Source of the DNA: Channallabes apus
Lineage: Eukaryota > Chordata > Actinopteri > Siluriformes > Clariidae
NCBI GenBank assembly: GCA_030522415.1
Contig: CM060118.1
Coordinates: 18,964,151 to 19,028,150 of the forward strand
Length of the DNA: 64,000 nucleotides
Reading direction: 5' to 3'
A model generated the notes under the pieces. The model saw nothing but the letters and a program-made list of their open reading frames with translations, was not told where the DNA came from and did no database searches. Below are positions 51,506 to 64,000 of the stretch, one piece after another. The first letter of the stretch is position 1. Every line of letters starts with the position of its first letter. The position numbers and the translations under genes were made by a program.

Positions 51506-52034
51506 CTCCACTCCAAGCAGGCTTCTTACCCTATTTATTCTGTGCCATTGTTAACCTGATTTATTCACTTAAGAGTAGAGCAAAACAAAGTAGAATAAGG
51601 GATGTTAATGTTTATTTTTTTTCTTTGTAACAGCATTCAAGAGGCCATCCGCACCACTGTGAATATTAAAATCTCATCTAGTGGTAAGAGGGTAAAAAAA
51701 GAAGAAGAAGAAGAAGAAAGAAAAAAAGGCCTGTCCTCCTCTGGCCCAGTAATAACTTTCAATGGGAGTAAGAGCACTTAAAAGAGGAATATTTCCTCTT
51801 GATTTTGGAGGGAGGGCACGTTGAAGCAGGCAGTGAGTTTTCTGAGGTGATAAGGGCTTAGCCAATGTAATCCTTACAAGGCACCTGGCCTTATCACTTC
51901 ATGAAGGAAGAGAGGAACTTCTCACCATTTTTCTAAAGGCAACACAGGTCCAAAGAGGGGCTTTAACTGACATGGCTTTCTTCATACTGCAGGACAGGAG
52001 TGCTTACAATAAAATCTACCCTCATGTCATGTGC

Positions 52035-52037
<3 letters not shown>

Positions 52038-52075
<38 letters not shown>
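52038..52075. repeat. (CA)19 microsatellite
   Basis: Pure CA run. Confidence 0.95.
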
Positions 52076-52077
<2 letters not shown>

Positions 52078-52291
52078 TTACAGAGTAATTTGAGAGCACA
52101 TTATAGATGTACATATTCTTAAACTAATCCAGGTGATCCTCTGATCCACTGAAGTAACAATAACTCTGTATTAGCGCCCGTGTTATACATGTGTTTCGTT
52201 CAGCCCCGAGGAATGAAGAGAGTCATATTCACCTTTTTCCATTAAATATTATACTAATATTATGACACAAAGTTGACAGGCTAGAGAAAAC

Positions 52292-52294
<3 letters not shown>

Positions 52295-52323
<29 letters not shown>
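52295..52323. repeat. A29 homopolymer
   Basis: Run of about 29 adenines, without a recognisable retroelement in front. Confidence 0.9.
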
Positions 52324-52326
<3 letters not shown>

Positions 52327-52855
52327 ATGTGAGGGTTTTCTCCCCCTTATGCTTTATATCAACACTGTTATGAGAGCACTGTACGCTGAGCTTAGTGCAT
52401 CACTAACGCTGGTGACATATTCCATTTTCAGGCACCAGCATCTTTGTTTTGTAAATTGAATTGCATTACCAGAAGGAAAATAAGTTAGATCAACACAACT
52501 GTGTTAGCCTGATGATTTGCAAATTGTATTTGTTCAGCCACTGCACAGCGAGAAAAGAGAATTACACACGGACTGTAGAGGCAACAAAGCTCAAGGCTCG
52601 AACACCTAATGCACGTGCTTCACATGGTTATAATTTTCTCCAACATACAATCTTAAAAAGGAATCACCTTCTACATTTACGATCTGTTTTGGTGGTCCCC
52701 TAAAGTGCACACATTTTTTCATTTTTACCATGAAAGGTGCATGTAGTTTAACTTTATCGCTGTACTCTAAAAACTAATGGTCTATACAGGTAGACCAAAT
52801 GATCTTTACAGACTTCTGCATTTTTTTTAATTAAAAGATTGTGTATGACAATGCC

Positions 52856-53036
52856 AAATTTACATTTATGCATTTGGCAGACGCCCTTATCCATAGATGC
52901 TTACATTTGTATTTCATTATACATGTGAGCCTTGCTCAAGGGCCCAACAGGGACACCTTGGCAATCGTGGGATTTGAACTTGGGATCTTGGACCGAACTG
53001 TAGTCCAATTCCTTAACCATACTGTATCTACCACAC
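52856..53036 (-). mobile_element. tRNA-derived SINE, antisense
   Basis: On the plus strand the tail comes first: gcatttggcagacgccctta. It is followed by ccttgctcaagggcccaaca, a B-box-like gggatttgaacttggg, and a head with ccttaaccatactg. Same family as 31331-31490, with a better preserved middle. Confidence 0.75.
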
Positions 53037-53720
53037 CGATTCATAGAGATCTACATTTCCAAATAACTGCTCTAATGCCCAGAGCATGTCTCCTGAGAAC
53101 ATTTTTCAGGTCCAAACTTCAAATACATTGAGGCCAGCCAGCTACAATAAACATGCATGCCATCTATAACATGCTTTCCAGGGCAAACACAAAGAACATC
53201 TGTCTTTCTTTTGCTCCGAGAACAGATAGTTTGCTTGGACGGCATTTATGATGCCTGGTTTTGTCCGAGAGGCAGATGGGATCAAAAGGACGGAAATCTC
53301 GAAGACAAACCCGAAATGTCAGACCTTCACCGATTCTGGAGCCTGATGTATTTTATGATATCTCCATTGTTAATTTTTAAAGCAGAGGCTAAGACTTTGC
53401 TTCAAATCCATCCCTCATCCACTTGGAAGTCGGCATTGTACAGAGCGGCGCTTAGAATAGCTAACAGCCCACAGTGGACTGAGCGCAAGCTCTTCCATGA
53501 ATGTATGTGTCTACCGTGTAATGGGAGTTGTAGGTGCAGTTGTTTAATCCACACCGGTCCCTCGGCCAATTTGTTAGCATTTAGCGGAGTGTGTAGCAGA
53601 CTGAAGCCATTGTATAAAAGGCTGCTTCCCTCAGGGCCAGTTCACATCTCGAGTCGGAGCGAGCCACATCCACCTGTATACAATCCTCCGCAAATTGCAC
53701 TGGTTTATTTATGAGTGGTA
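53037..53720. other. Unassigned stretch with a 185-codon open frame
   Basis: A plus-strand frame is open at 53157-53714. It starts with Met and shows no domain I recognise, no repeat composition, and no visible splice structure. It lies inside the adk intron on the opposite strand. Most likely a chance open frame in a moderately GC-balanced region. Confidence 0.2.
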
Positions 53721-56009
53721 AAGCGCGCGTATCCTCCGTAGCGAGTCCTAATCTCATAGCAGGGTTTAACATCCCGATTAAAGGTCTATAGGTGATGAAT
53801 ATGGTTCGGCAGATATCAGGGCCTCACCAGTCTCCATTATGTCACGCTCGTTTCAATAAAGGCTTCATCAAGGACGCGTCATACTGATTTCAGAGCCCCA
53901 CGCTGATTTCAGCTTCCTTTCTCTAATCTAATTGTGCTGCAAAATGGGATTCATCAGAGCCAATTTAGCAACGAAAGCTCAGAGAACAAGCACATGTATC
54001 CGTTTCCCTTTCATTCATCCATCGTCGTACATCTGCCTGCTTCACACTCCTCAACTCAAAGGGTTACTAATTAGAGCCTGAATCCTATGATGGGGATGCT
54101 TTTTACCACGCATGAGAGATGGAGAGGGTGGGAGGGAGAGGAGGAAGGAGGGAGAAGAGGGCTAAATTGGTAAGGATGGGACATGCAGACAAGCACTTCC
54201 TGCTCGAGAGGGCAAGATGCGGCATTTATGTACAAATGATGAGCATCTGTCCAGTTTATGTCAGAAGGGAGACACGACAATGCGTCGGTCTCTGAAAAGG
54301 ATCTGATGAATTTAGAGAAACTGTCAATCATCAGCAAATTACGGTTAATGAAATAATAAAGTAAATTTGCAAATGAAGGTCAAACCTTGCCTTATTCGGG
54401 AGCAGGCTTACACCGGGTGCTGTTCGCGTGCCGAACCCTGGCAGTCAGTATGAGCAACAGTAAGTGTAAGAGTACTGGGATACTACCAAGAGTGATGGTG
54501 TTTATTACTGCATAAATATATTTTATACGCACTCAAGCACATGGAATGATGTGTGAGACTCGGTTCGCATCTAACACCATGTTATTGCTCCTCTCGTTTT
54601 TATATATAGAGGCGAGAATTTTATGTGAAGGTTATCCCCGAGATCAAGGGAACAATTAATGTAAGCAGTGACATCCTTGATTTGCCGTGAAATTTAATAT
54701 GGTTTTAAACGGTAGCGTCGAGCTGGAGTTTGCTGCTGATTAATTCCTGCGATGTGATATGTAAATATGAAACAGAATCAAATGCAATTTCCTCTGCTAT
54801 TTATCAGTCAATAATGTCGGCTGCACAGTTGGCTCATTAACCGAACATGACATGCTGATGGGAAACAAAGCTCCCACGTTTCAGACTGCCATGAATTGAA
54901 ACAAACAGGCGATTTATTATAGGGCAGAAATTGATTGTTTTTTGAGCGAGGCTCACTGCATCAATCCAGCAGTGATATTTTCTACTGGGGGAAGGAAAAA
55001 AAAAAAGAGAGAAAGAGAGCGATGGAGAGAACGTCTCCTGCTGCTACTCCCCAGCGCTCTGTAGCGCCGCTAAGCTGCTTAATCATGATAACACAGAGTA
55101 AATGTTTTTGCTTTTCCAGACACATTATCTACTTTACAGATGAGAAATCTGGTTTCATGGATTAAGAGCGATGCCATAACAGGAAATACTTGTGGGGCTA
55201 ACCTCGCCTGATGGCTTCAAAGCCAGCCTGTTAATTCAAACTACTTCCTGAGCTCAGAAGATAAGAACCACAGAAAAGACAGGCAGAGAGAGGGAAAAAA
55301 CGTTAAATGATCCTGGTGTAAAAAAAAAAAAAAAAAGAAGGGATTGCTACTTGACAGAGAGAGTATCTATCTTGTGGTTTTCAAAGGTATAAGGAGCCCA
55401 ACATCTGTCTCTGGGAAATACAGAGACGCAGAGTGGGGTGTCAGAAGGTGCCAAAAAGGAGGAATATCCTGTACTGCTGTACAAGCCACCAAGAGATGTT
55501 CACATATACACAAATACATTTATTAAATACCATTAGTAATAAAATTATATAAGCAGGTGTTTGCTTATTAATCATGCTTATTAATGAGCGGAAGATTATT
55601 TTCCATGGCAGGATGTGACTTTGCTTCCCCCCTCCTCCACCACTAAGAGTTAATGCTAGAAACACGGTAAGTAAATGACGCTGAATTTATATGCAAAGTT
55701 CCACACAATTTCCACACGAATATGAGACACGATGAAAATAGTTTGTCTCTCGGATTACTGAGACGAGTCAAACCCAACATGGTCTTCTACTGTTGTGGCC
55801 CATGCAGCTCAAGGTTCAGCATGTTTTAAGGTTGGACATGCTTTTCTGCTCATTATAGTTGAGTTACTGTAACCTGATGGGGGGAAAAAACCCTCAAATG
55901 GTAAAACTCAAATAGTAGATCAGATGTTATTTACAGTAAATACATAAGGGTTAGTTTAGGATTCAATTATTTGACATACGTATCGTTCAGTAGAGTGAAA
56001 TGTTGTTTT

Positions 56010-56186
56010 GTCACACATCCCAGTTAGGAAGCTGGGATCAGAGTACAGGGTCAGCCAGGATACATCACACATCCGGAGGTAAGGTTAAGAGCCTCGCTCA
56101 AGGGCGCAACAGTGCAGCGCTAGGGCTTGAACCTGTGGCCTTCCGATCAGAAAAGCAGCCGTAACTGTTTAAGCCACCACTGCCCT
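56010..56186 (-). mobile_element. SINE-like fragment, antisense
   Basis: It contains gccagga and catcacac pieces, then gcctcgctcaagggcgcaac and gcttgaacctgtggccttcc, a B-box-like segment, and a degraded head ending ccaccactgccc. Resembles the 3'-to-5' order of the SINE at 52856-53036 but is more decayed. Confidence 0.5.
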
Positions 56187-56195
56187 ACATACTGT

Positions 56196-56340
56196 ACGTT
56201 GATCAGCCACAACACTAAAACCAGTGCTAGGTTAATTATCTATTATGTACCAGTAAACTGGTAACAGGACCATAGGTACAGGAGGCTCAGGTACTGTAAG
56301 CCTGTTCGGACTGTATGGTAGCCCGTCTGGTCCGATAACC
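56196..56340 (+). mobile_element. Tc1-like family B, left-end fragment
   Basis: gatcagccacaacactaaaa starts it, followed by accagtaaactggtaacagg and gcccgtctggtccgat. These match in order the left end and early part of the family seen at 4548-5540 and 7340-7841. Truncated after about 140 bp. Confidence 0.6.
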
Positions 56341-58677
56341 ATAGAAAATCAAATGTATAATAAGTTGCTTAAAAAATGGTCAATGCTCATTATGACCATA
56401 TTATTTGATTATATTTTGACATCTATTGGCTTCTGAATTGCTAAATCAGGCCAAATGCTTAACGATAAATGTGTAAAACCCGATCTATAAAGTATTCCGT
56501 TTCTAAAAGCAACTCTTGTAGATTTTCCATTAAAATGTTAATTAGTAATAGAGATCTGAGGACGCTGAGTGTTTGAGCTGATGTTCTTTTGTGCTCTGTT
56601 GTCAGTGTGTTTGTGTTTTCTACTTAAATCAATTCTATTGCAAACAGATGGAATTTCAGTATTCATTTTTTGAAAGAAAAAAATAAATCACTTTGGTAAA
56701 CCATTTTTTTAAAAGGTACCCTTACATCACATCCTGGTGTGCGCATAGCCACCAGCTGTGTGGTTCATATCCCCCTTTTTTTTTGAGCGTGTCAGTGCCG
56801 GCAGCCTTCATCCAGCCAGGCTCTCATTAGCGGGGATGTTTGAATATTCATGTAGCAGTGATTCAGCAACAGTGGAGCCAGCTACAGCACCCAAAACTGC
56901 AGGGAATTCACCACTTAGCATTAACAGGCCTAATAGCGGCACCACGCCTCCACGATTGTTACGGGTAATTGTAAACGCTCATTAGGATTTCCATGTAGAA
57001 AGCGGGGGAAACTACTCATTTATTAAAAGCATCGTTTAATGTCTTTACAGTAAATTTGCTGAGCGAGGTATACCAGAGAGCCGGGAAGATGTGAGCGGCG
57101 AGAAAAAAACATCACAAATGAAATGAAATTGAGCGTCACCTAATTTACAGGATACGCCATACATTTCACGTGATCATCTCGTTGCAGATACAGGACAGAC
57201 ACGTTGCCGTTTTGTTAGTCCTAGAAAATGGTTTAAAAGGTTGGCCTGGTCACACATTGTCACAGTAAGCCAAACCATGCTATCGGTCACTGTACTCTCG
57301 CTCACGTTATAATTTGCTTTTTTTCCACAACCTGACGGAGAAATGAGCTCTTCCTGCGTGATGACTCACACCTTCCAGCAATTCAGAGATAATGACAGCG
57401 TCACTGTCTGCTCCACGACGTCACTGAATTATGTCACCAGCTAATAGCCCTGCTCCATTTCCTCTACGCAGCAGTATTTACAAGCGTACTGTATGAACAC
57501 CGCAGACACACAAACCACACGTTGCGATGCTTACGGCTGCAGACGTTCAAGCTTTCTGGCTCAGGGGTTTGATGCGTTTTAGTAAATGTTAGGCTTCCTT
57601 TCGTGAATAAAAGCTCTGTTCGAGTGGGTGGATACTGTGTGAACACGAGCTATAAACCCGGTTTACAATCCATTTAACGGGAAATGTTGCTTGTTAGAGA
57701 TTATGACGCTGAATTTGGTTGTATATTAGCGTGGCTGATAGGAGGAAGTCAATCACCGCCAACCAAACAGGACTCGTGATATGTAGTGTGCAAACGAATG
57801 AGTGCTCTTAGTTCTGGCTTGCTACTCCACTTCCACAGTATAAAGTGTTTTGAAACAGAAGGCAGGTGATTTGATGCTGTCTCACAACTCACTTGTCTTA
57901 AAGACAACTTGAAGACAGGACACATCACCACTTCCCCAGATAACTGATGAATGCGGATTTGTAACAAATTATGCCCCGAAATGCATTAGGAGAGAAGGAA
58001 TCAAATACTGTTTGGGTAAAACAGAGTAAAAACTTTGATATATTGCTAGAAATAAAAATCTTGAATTTATTACTATATTATTATAAATTCTCCAATTAAT
58101 AATAATAGGGTCCACAGACTCTGTAATCCTTTTTTGGGGATCTGTCAATCCGCTAAAAGCTCCTAAGAAGAAGGCATTTGATGAAAACATTGACTTCAAA
58201 CATACCTTTCTGCTTTCTAAGAACATTCCTAGAAACATGGAATGTGTATCAGATTGAAATAAATTTACAAATGCTGTCGATTACCATTTATCTTCATCTT
58301 TATACCATTCCTGTCTTTTTTTTTTTTTAAACTTGACCAAATGCGTTACTCCGTTGGTTCTCCTCCATTCCGAGTCGAAAGCACACCACAACAGCCTCTG
58401 TTTCTTTGAGCAGGGACGTCGACTGCACTGAAATCCCTCTGGCTGTGTAATCAGGTTGTTAAAAAACATACACTGCTACAGTACCTCTGCTGCCGCTCCT
58501 AACATTTTCACGACATTAGAACTGACATTAGAAGAACATGCCGTTACTAACGAGAACTAAACGAAACAATTGTTCTTGTTAAGCACTTTTAATCTCAGGG
58601 TGCTGCTTTTCCTCACAGCTACTCTCTCTAGGAAAGTACAATCATTTGACCTTTTTTGTGTGCTTTTTATTTCTGCT

Positions 58678-59030
58678 ATACACCCATCAGCCATAACACA
58701 TATTTTTGTGAAGCTGCTTTGAGACAATGACCATTGCAAGTGCTTTATAAATAAAATTGAATTGAACATTAAAATGCAAGACATTATACACTGTATTGTG
58801 TAGGTTCCCCTTCTGAGGACTGGAACCAGGACGCTGGCAGGGTGCTGTGGGTTGCGGGATGAGTCCCCCAGGAATCAGGTTTGGGTTTTTTTTTGGGCAG
58901 AGAAGTCTGGTGCACTGGGTGTTCTGGTGCCAGGCTGGGACAGGTGTAAATGAGGCTTTATTATTTACAGTATATACCAGTAAACACTAGTCAATGTTAA
59001 TATGTTAATGTTATGTCTGATCGGTGTATA
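58678..59030. mobile_element. Tc1 family-B ends with an inserted LINE tail
   Basis: The left piece is cccatcagccataacac (58682) and the right piece is gttaatgttatgtctgatcg (about 59005), corresponding to the two family-B ends. At 58703-58768 sits gtgaagctgctttgagacaa followed by taaataaaattgaattgaa, a fish retroelement 3' tail. The interior is otherwise unrecognised. Confidence 0.5.
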
Positions 59031-59730
59031 AACAAGGATGTGCGAAAAGACTTGAGAACAAAAATGACGCAAAACTATTTGCATTTTCACCACTGACTTA
59101 TATGCTTTTTAATAACTTATTAATACTCTCATATCATGAAACTAATATTTTTGGACTAATAATCATATAGGACACCCTTTCAAAAGTTGGACTTTCTTCA
59201 CTATAGCAGGTTCAGTTTTGAATGACATTTGCCGGTGTCATTAGAAACTCGGAGTACTGGAGCTTTACTTACTAGACATTTTGACAAGTATGGAGCCATT
59301 AAAAGCGATAAATATAGTACCTCTCTAATTTTACATTGATCCAAATACAATAATAATATTAACCCCAAAAACATCAATGTGTAACAGATATATGGATGTA
59401 GACCTAAGCACATGATACGGAAAGAAAGCTTTGGAATTGTCATGATAAACGGCTTTCTCAGCGATTCATTAGATTCTTGGCTTCTGAAAGATTTGCCGAA
59501 TCTCACCCCTCAGTAGATAGTTTCACCTGGATAATGCAGACTACACCCTATTGTAATCATAGAGTACAACACATCTAAACTAAATCTGCACTTAAAACTG
59601 TCTGGCTTTATAGCATGCAGTCATACAAGAGTATGAAGAGTATGAAAAGAAGAGCATGGGGTCCGTTCTACATCTGGTGCCTCTCCGGGTTTCTTCCTCA
59701 TATCATGTCAGAAATAGATAAATAGAGAGC

Positions 59731-59751
59731 GAGAGAGAGAGAGAGAGAGAT
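59731..59751. repeat. (GA)n microsatellite
   Basis: Short GA run. Confidence 0.85.
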
Positions 59752-61667
59752 GTTACATGCCACCGTTACATCTGGCTTGCTCATTAGGGATCTAAATCTT
59801 AACGTACATCTGGGTTTCTTTTAAAATGCTTGGTGACAATGTTCATTGTTTAAAATGTCATAAAAGATAAAGCTGAAGAAAATGAAAGGGATTCTATGCT
59901 CTAATGAAAAAACATCTGTTGTAGGGTTCCACCTTGGAGCGAGAGCGCAGAGATGGAGACAGCACGGGTCAATTATTCGTGCCGAATGCCTGCATTTCGG
60001 CGTATAAATACATCTGCATCAGTGCTCTCGCACTGCTCCCGTTCCTCAGGGTCTATGCGATGTGGCTTTAGCCAGGTGTGTGGGGTTACAGCCAAAACCA
60101 GGCCTGATTAGAAAGTAATACACAAATAAATCACAGGCAGCCTGTTAACAGCCGAGTCTAGGGAAAAGGCAACAGCAAAACAATATAACTCAGGGTTAAG
60201 ACATTTCTCGTTCCAACGAGCATGCTCACATCCCAAGGGAGAACAAGCCGTTACACTTCTATCCTCATTACATACATGCTGAGTTTTATGCGAAATCCGA
60301 GAGAAAGACAGGGTTAGTTCTCAGTGCTAATAAATACAAAACTATGCTAGAGTGACCGTTCCTAGGAATTTTTTTCTAAAGCTAACGTTCTACACTTCAC
60401 CATGCTGTAAAGTTCAACTTGTTCTCTGTGGTAGCGAGGTGGAAAAAAAGGTTGTGCAACCACATGGAAGGTAAAATTACCCTTGTGTTTTTTTTTTTTT
60501 AAAGTATCCACTGCTTGCACGGCATGCATGCAGGGTCTGCGTGCGCTCGGATTCAAAGTGTGAGCCCAGCGGCTATCCTGCGCGTACGAGCGTGCATCAA
60601 AACGTGCAAATCATTACCCATCAACAATCACAGGGGAGGCAAATGGAGCAGTCCTTCCCATAAAGAGATGCGTGAATCTCGTCTCACCGGGGCCCTCGAC
60701 TTAACAGCTGCCGCACACTGCCTCAACATCTGCACAGTGTTAATGCGGTTCTTTCAGAATGAGCGGCAGCTCCAAACTGAGCCCCATACCACCACTACCA
60801 CCATCACCACGTTTAATATATGATGAAGGGAGCTGTGGCTTTGAAGGGAATTCCAGCACTGCCGGTTAGAAGCCTGGTAAGTGATCATGAATCAAAGGTA
60901 AGGATAGTATTAAGACACACCACAGGCCATGCCTAAGGCCATAGATCTGGGTGATGAAAAGTTCAGAGCTGTGCTACCTGCAGGTAGCCCCTTCATGAAG
61001 TTTACTGTTCTCTCAAAGCATGGAGATGAGAGACGTTTCCACAAATCCTTTCGCAGCGGAGGCACCCGGGAACGATCGGCGAACGTCTTTTACCGTTTAA
61101 ATCTTTCAAAATCACCACGTCTCGCTCATTCACTCCGAAAGCTACACGCGCTCCCGTCGGTGTTTCACACCCCAAGATGTTTTATTGATTCTGTCCTATT
61201 AGCACGCTTGTACGCCCTCATCTGCCGACCCATGTAAAAATGTGTTAGCTTCAATCCTCAGTGCATTAAGAAACAATCAAGCACATCTTGATGTCTCTCG
61301 CTGTCGATCCGCTTCATCGGCTGAGGCGATTTCATGGCCCCGGCGCATCAATGTTTCAACGGGAGAGCTCGCTGGAGGCCGCTCCTGTGGCTGAGGTGAA
61401 GGAGGGGTGGAAATGAAAGTAGCATCTGCGTTTCGCGATCGAAACAAGGCTGTTGACTCGCACACAGCGATAAGCGACCTATAGGCATCTGTAAAATACT
61501 AGGGCTTTTACTTCCTCCCCAAGGCAGCACAGGATGAAGGGCTCTCACTGGCCATTTTGTTGGATCAAAAATTCATGACGAGAGGCATTTATTAATTAAG
61601 AGCCTGAACGGTGCTGCCGCTTGAGAACATGTTTGGCACAGACATGGAAATCTTTAGTGATGCGTAC

Positions 61668-61900
61668 TGTAGTTAAAGTGCTAGGTATTTCGCCTGCCAT
61701 GCGGAAGACCCGGGTTCGATTCCCAACCAGTGCCCAAACCCCCCAGTCACTGGATGCAGTGCCGGTCCCAAGCCCGGATAAAATGGGACAGTGGCGTCAA
61801 GAAGGGCATCCGGCGTAAAACCTGTGCCAAGTTGTTGTGCGAACCAAATATTCCTCTATGGCGACCCCTTGCCAGGGGCAGCCGAAAGACCAACAGCTAA
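61668..61900 (+). mobile_element. Third-family tRNA-derived SINE
   Basis: The head has ttaaagtgctaggtatttcg and cgggttcgattcccaacc (B box). The body reads cagtgccggtcccaagcccg, gaagggcatccggcgtaaaa and tatggcgaccccttgcc, ending in gccgaaagacc. Its body is the likely source of the two inverted arms at 15331-15379 and 15722-15770. The weak A box and continuing body rule out a tRNA gene. Confidence 0.75.
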
Positions 61901-63117
61901 CTAGTTAATGATCCACGGATAGAACCTCTAAAGTAGTACTCTAAATGATACAAAAGATGTACCGTACCACCTCACCGGGAGTGAATGTAGGAGGGTTGTG
62001 GTTAAGGTTGTGCTGCGGTGAAAACTTTGGTGATGTCTCGGACCACATTTTAAACAATTCATTAGCGTATAAATTGGTACTTGGACGTGCTCTTTGTTTT
62101 CTGAGCCAAGAGAAATCTGTGATGTCTGAGTTTGACCAGTCAGTGGTGTGCTATTTTTAGTCCCACCCACATGTCTAGGTTTCTTGCTACCACGGGCCAG
62201 AAGGGTAACCAGTTTCAGCACAAACACTTACAGTGTGGCTCCCTTGGCGCTGGAAATGATGACAGAATGTCGAGTCACTGATTTGTCATCATTACCGATA
62301 CAAATCTATCAGCTTTCCACCGCCGCTCGGAATACAAGAGCTAAAATTATAATGTGAGATTGCAAACTGGTCCACGCACATGTTTCCATCTCTCCTCCTC
62401 CCGCTGTCACTCTCTCGCGCAGTTCTGTAACCTGTACAGATATGAAGCTGCCTGAGAGCTGCGCGGGGAAGGGGGGGGGGGTCGATTACCCATGGTGCAT
62501 CAGCCCAGCATCCCACTGCCTTGGAGCTGCACATTAACACACTCGGGCCACGTGACTGCGCTCGTGTCAGCTAATGATGGTTCAATTATGCCTGCAAACA
62601 TCGCTCTGCTAAGTAAACGGCCACCTAGCTCAACCCGTGCAAATGCCTCTCTGATTCGCAGCAAATTAGACACAGACAGCGAGATGTCAAATAAATCCTA
62701 ACTGGCTGCTTGTTGTGTGTTTGCACTGCAGATACATAAGTGAAATTAGCACAGGAGGTGGAGGGAGAAGGGGCTAATGGTTAAACATGCAACATGCACA
62801 TTATTGTATAATTAGGCGCTTGTCATCACGTCGAATTTTAGCTTTACTAACAACAACAACATTTAAACAGAGAACAGAATCTATTCATTTCACACCCAAA
62901 AGAAAATGCTATTGAAAGCGAAGCATTTCATTCCCTGGAACATGCCGTTATTAGAGGATAAAGCAGTGGCTATTTCAGAGCTAATGCAGTCGGAGGGGAT
63001 TTTAAAACGCTGGGTTAATAATTCACACAACGGCGAGAAAAACACTTTAATTCTTAGCAACGTTTTTTTTCGCAACAGGTTTTCAAACCAGCCGGAAAAA
63101 TAACATGCGCATAGATC

Positions 63118-63575
63118 AACCTTAACATTAAAAACACTGAGAGGTGACGTGAAGAACATTGATCATCTTGTAACGGAGGCGCCGGGTCAAAGCGGCGGGA
63201 TATATTTGGCAGGAGTCAGTTCTCTAAGGTGATGTGTTGGAAGCAGGACAAATGGGGAAAGAATACGGATCTGAGAGTCTCCGACAATGGACAAATTGTG
63301 ATGACTAGATCTAGACTAGCCAGAGCGTCTCTAATGCGGTAGATCTTGAATAGAATGGGTACTGTATGGGAGCGAATCTGATGAATTGGATCATGGAAGG
63401 AATAAAAGTGGGGATTAGTCTGATGAATCATATTTTACATTTGCATCATTTGATCCATGGAGGCCCCGACACACAACTTCTGCTGCTGATGTCTGAGTGC
63501 CAGATACCACAGCACAACTTTCTGAAAGATCAGGGAGGGGGCCTGCACAATATTAGGAAGGTGTCCTTGAGAGCA
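63118..63575 (+). mobile_element. Tc1-like family B, internally deleted copy
   Basis: Pieces in order: gacgtgaagaacattgatca (63147), gatgtgttggaagcaggaca (63231), gacaaattgtgatgact (about 63291), then a jump to the 3' transposase region with atccatggaggccccgacac (63451), tgccagataccacagcac (63499) and cacaatattaggaaggtg (63546). The catalytic middle is deleted and no frame is intact. Confidence 0.65.
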
Positions 63576-64000
63576 TCGTGTTGAGGATGGCAGATGGTAC
63601 GCCATTTTAATCAATTTCTTGTAAAATGATAATAAAAAAAAAAAATAGTAAACAGATTTCCACGCTGCCGTATTATCAATGCTATGGGGAATAAACGAAT
63701 GCTGATCGCAAATGGAGATTATGAGGTTTGTGTGATTTAATAAAGACGGATGTTTTATCAGGGCTAGAATCATTTCCTGCAGTGGCCAGTACTGTTCCTT
63801 AAGGATATTGAGGATGTTAGCATTACAAACTCTGTTCTTGCCTGGGGCATGGTAGGGGAGACTTGACAAGGCAGGTACACCAGTGATCAACATGGCACCT
63901 GGGCTTTTTCTTTCTCTTTCTTTCCGTTTTTTTTTTTCCTCCAGCTGCCGCAAGATTCAAGTGGACTGATCGCTTTAAGTGTGTCCGACGAGGAAAAGGA

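Noticed and set aside
61668..61740. tRNA gene
   Set aside because: Only a good B box. It is the head of a SINE whose body continues to about 61900.

Overview
The window is vertebrate nuclear DNA, almost certainly from a ray-finned (teleost) fish. The evidence is widely spaced exons with GT-AG borders, dense CA/GA/AT microsatellites, several Tc1/mariner copies of fish type, hAT and mariner remnants, and tRNA-headed SINEs. The repeat content would fit an otophysan fish such as a catfish, but I cannot fix the species. There is no bacterial, plasmid, phage or CRISPR content.

One host gene can be recognised: adenosine kinase (adk) on the minus strand. Its last five coding exons lie at 37454-37284, 23707-23672, 18045-17931, 4494-4408 and 2370-2246 (in transcript order). 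They total 534 bp, that is 177 codons plus a TGA stop. All borders are GT-AG, the reading phases join exactly, and the product aligns without gaps to the C-terminal half of animal adenosine kinase, about residues 169-345 of the short human isoform. It includes the DTNGAGD anion-hole and catalytic-Asp motif and the PEKPDFH C-terminus. The N-terminal exons were not found. They probably lie beyond base 64000, so the most upstream visible intron is at least 26.5 kb.

Layout: 1-2245 is 3' UTR and downstream flank. 2371-4407 is an intron with long AG and CA tracts and a degenerate GGAT array. 4495-17930 is an intron holding a cluster of three Tc1-like elements (4548-7841), an antisense SINE (11889-12150) and an inverted SINE-arm/Tc1 composite (15331-15770). 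18046-23671 is a microsatellite-rich intron. 23708-37283 is an intron starting with a 72-bp CA tract next to the 36-bp micro-exon, with SINEs and Tc1 remnants at 28.1-32.8 kb and a small MITE-like element at 36.9 kb. 37455-64000 is an intron containing a mariner derivative (39335-39883), an internally deleted hAT element with an 8-bp target duplication (40518-41634), a 2-kb minisatellite built from 29-bp units (49476-51505), more SINEs, and Tc1 fragments at both ends of its last 8 kb.

The observations most worth following are the long UG and CU tracts placed directly before two adk 3' splice sites and the higher-order structure of the 29-bp minisatellite. I found no unknown multi-gene system. 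The window is a repeat-loaded intronic half of a housekeeping gene.
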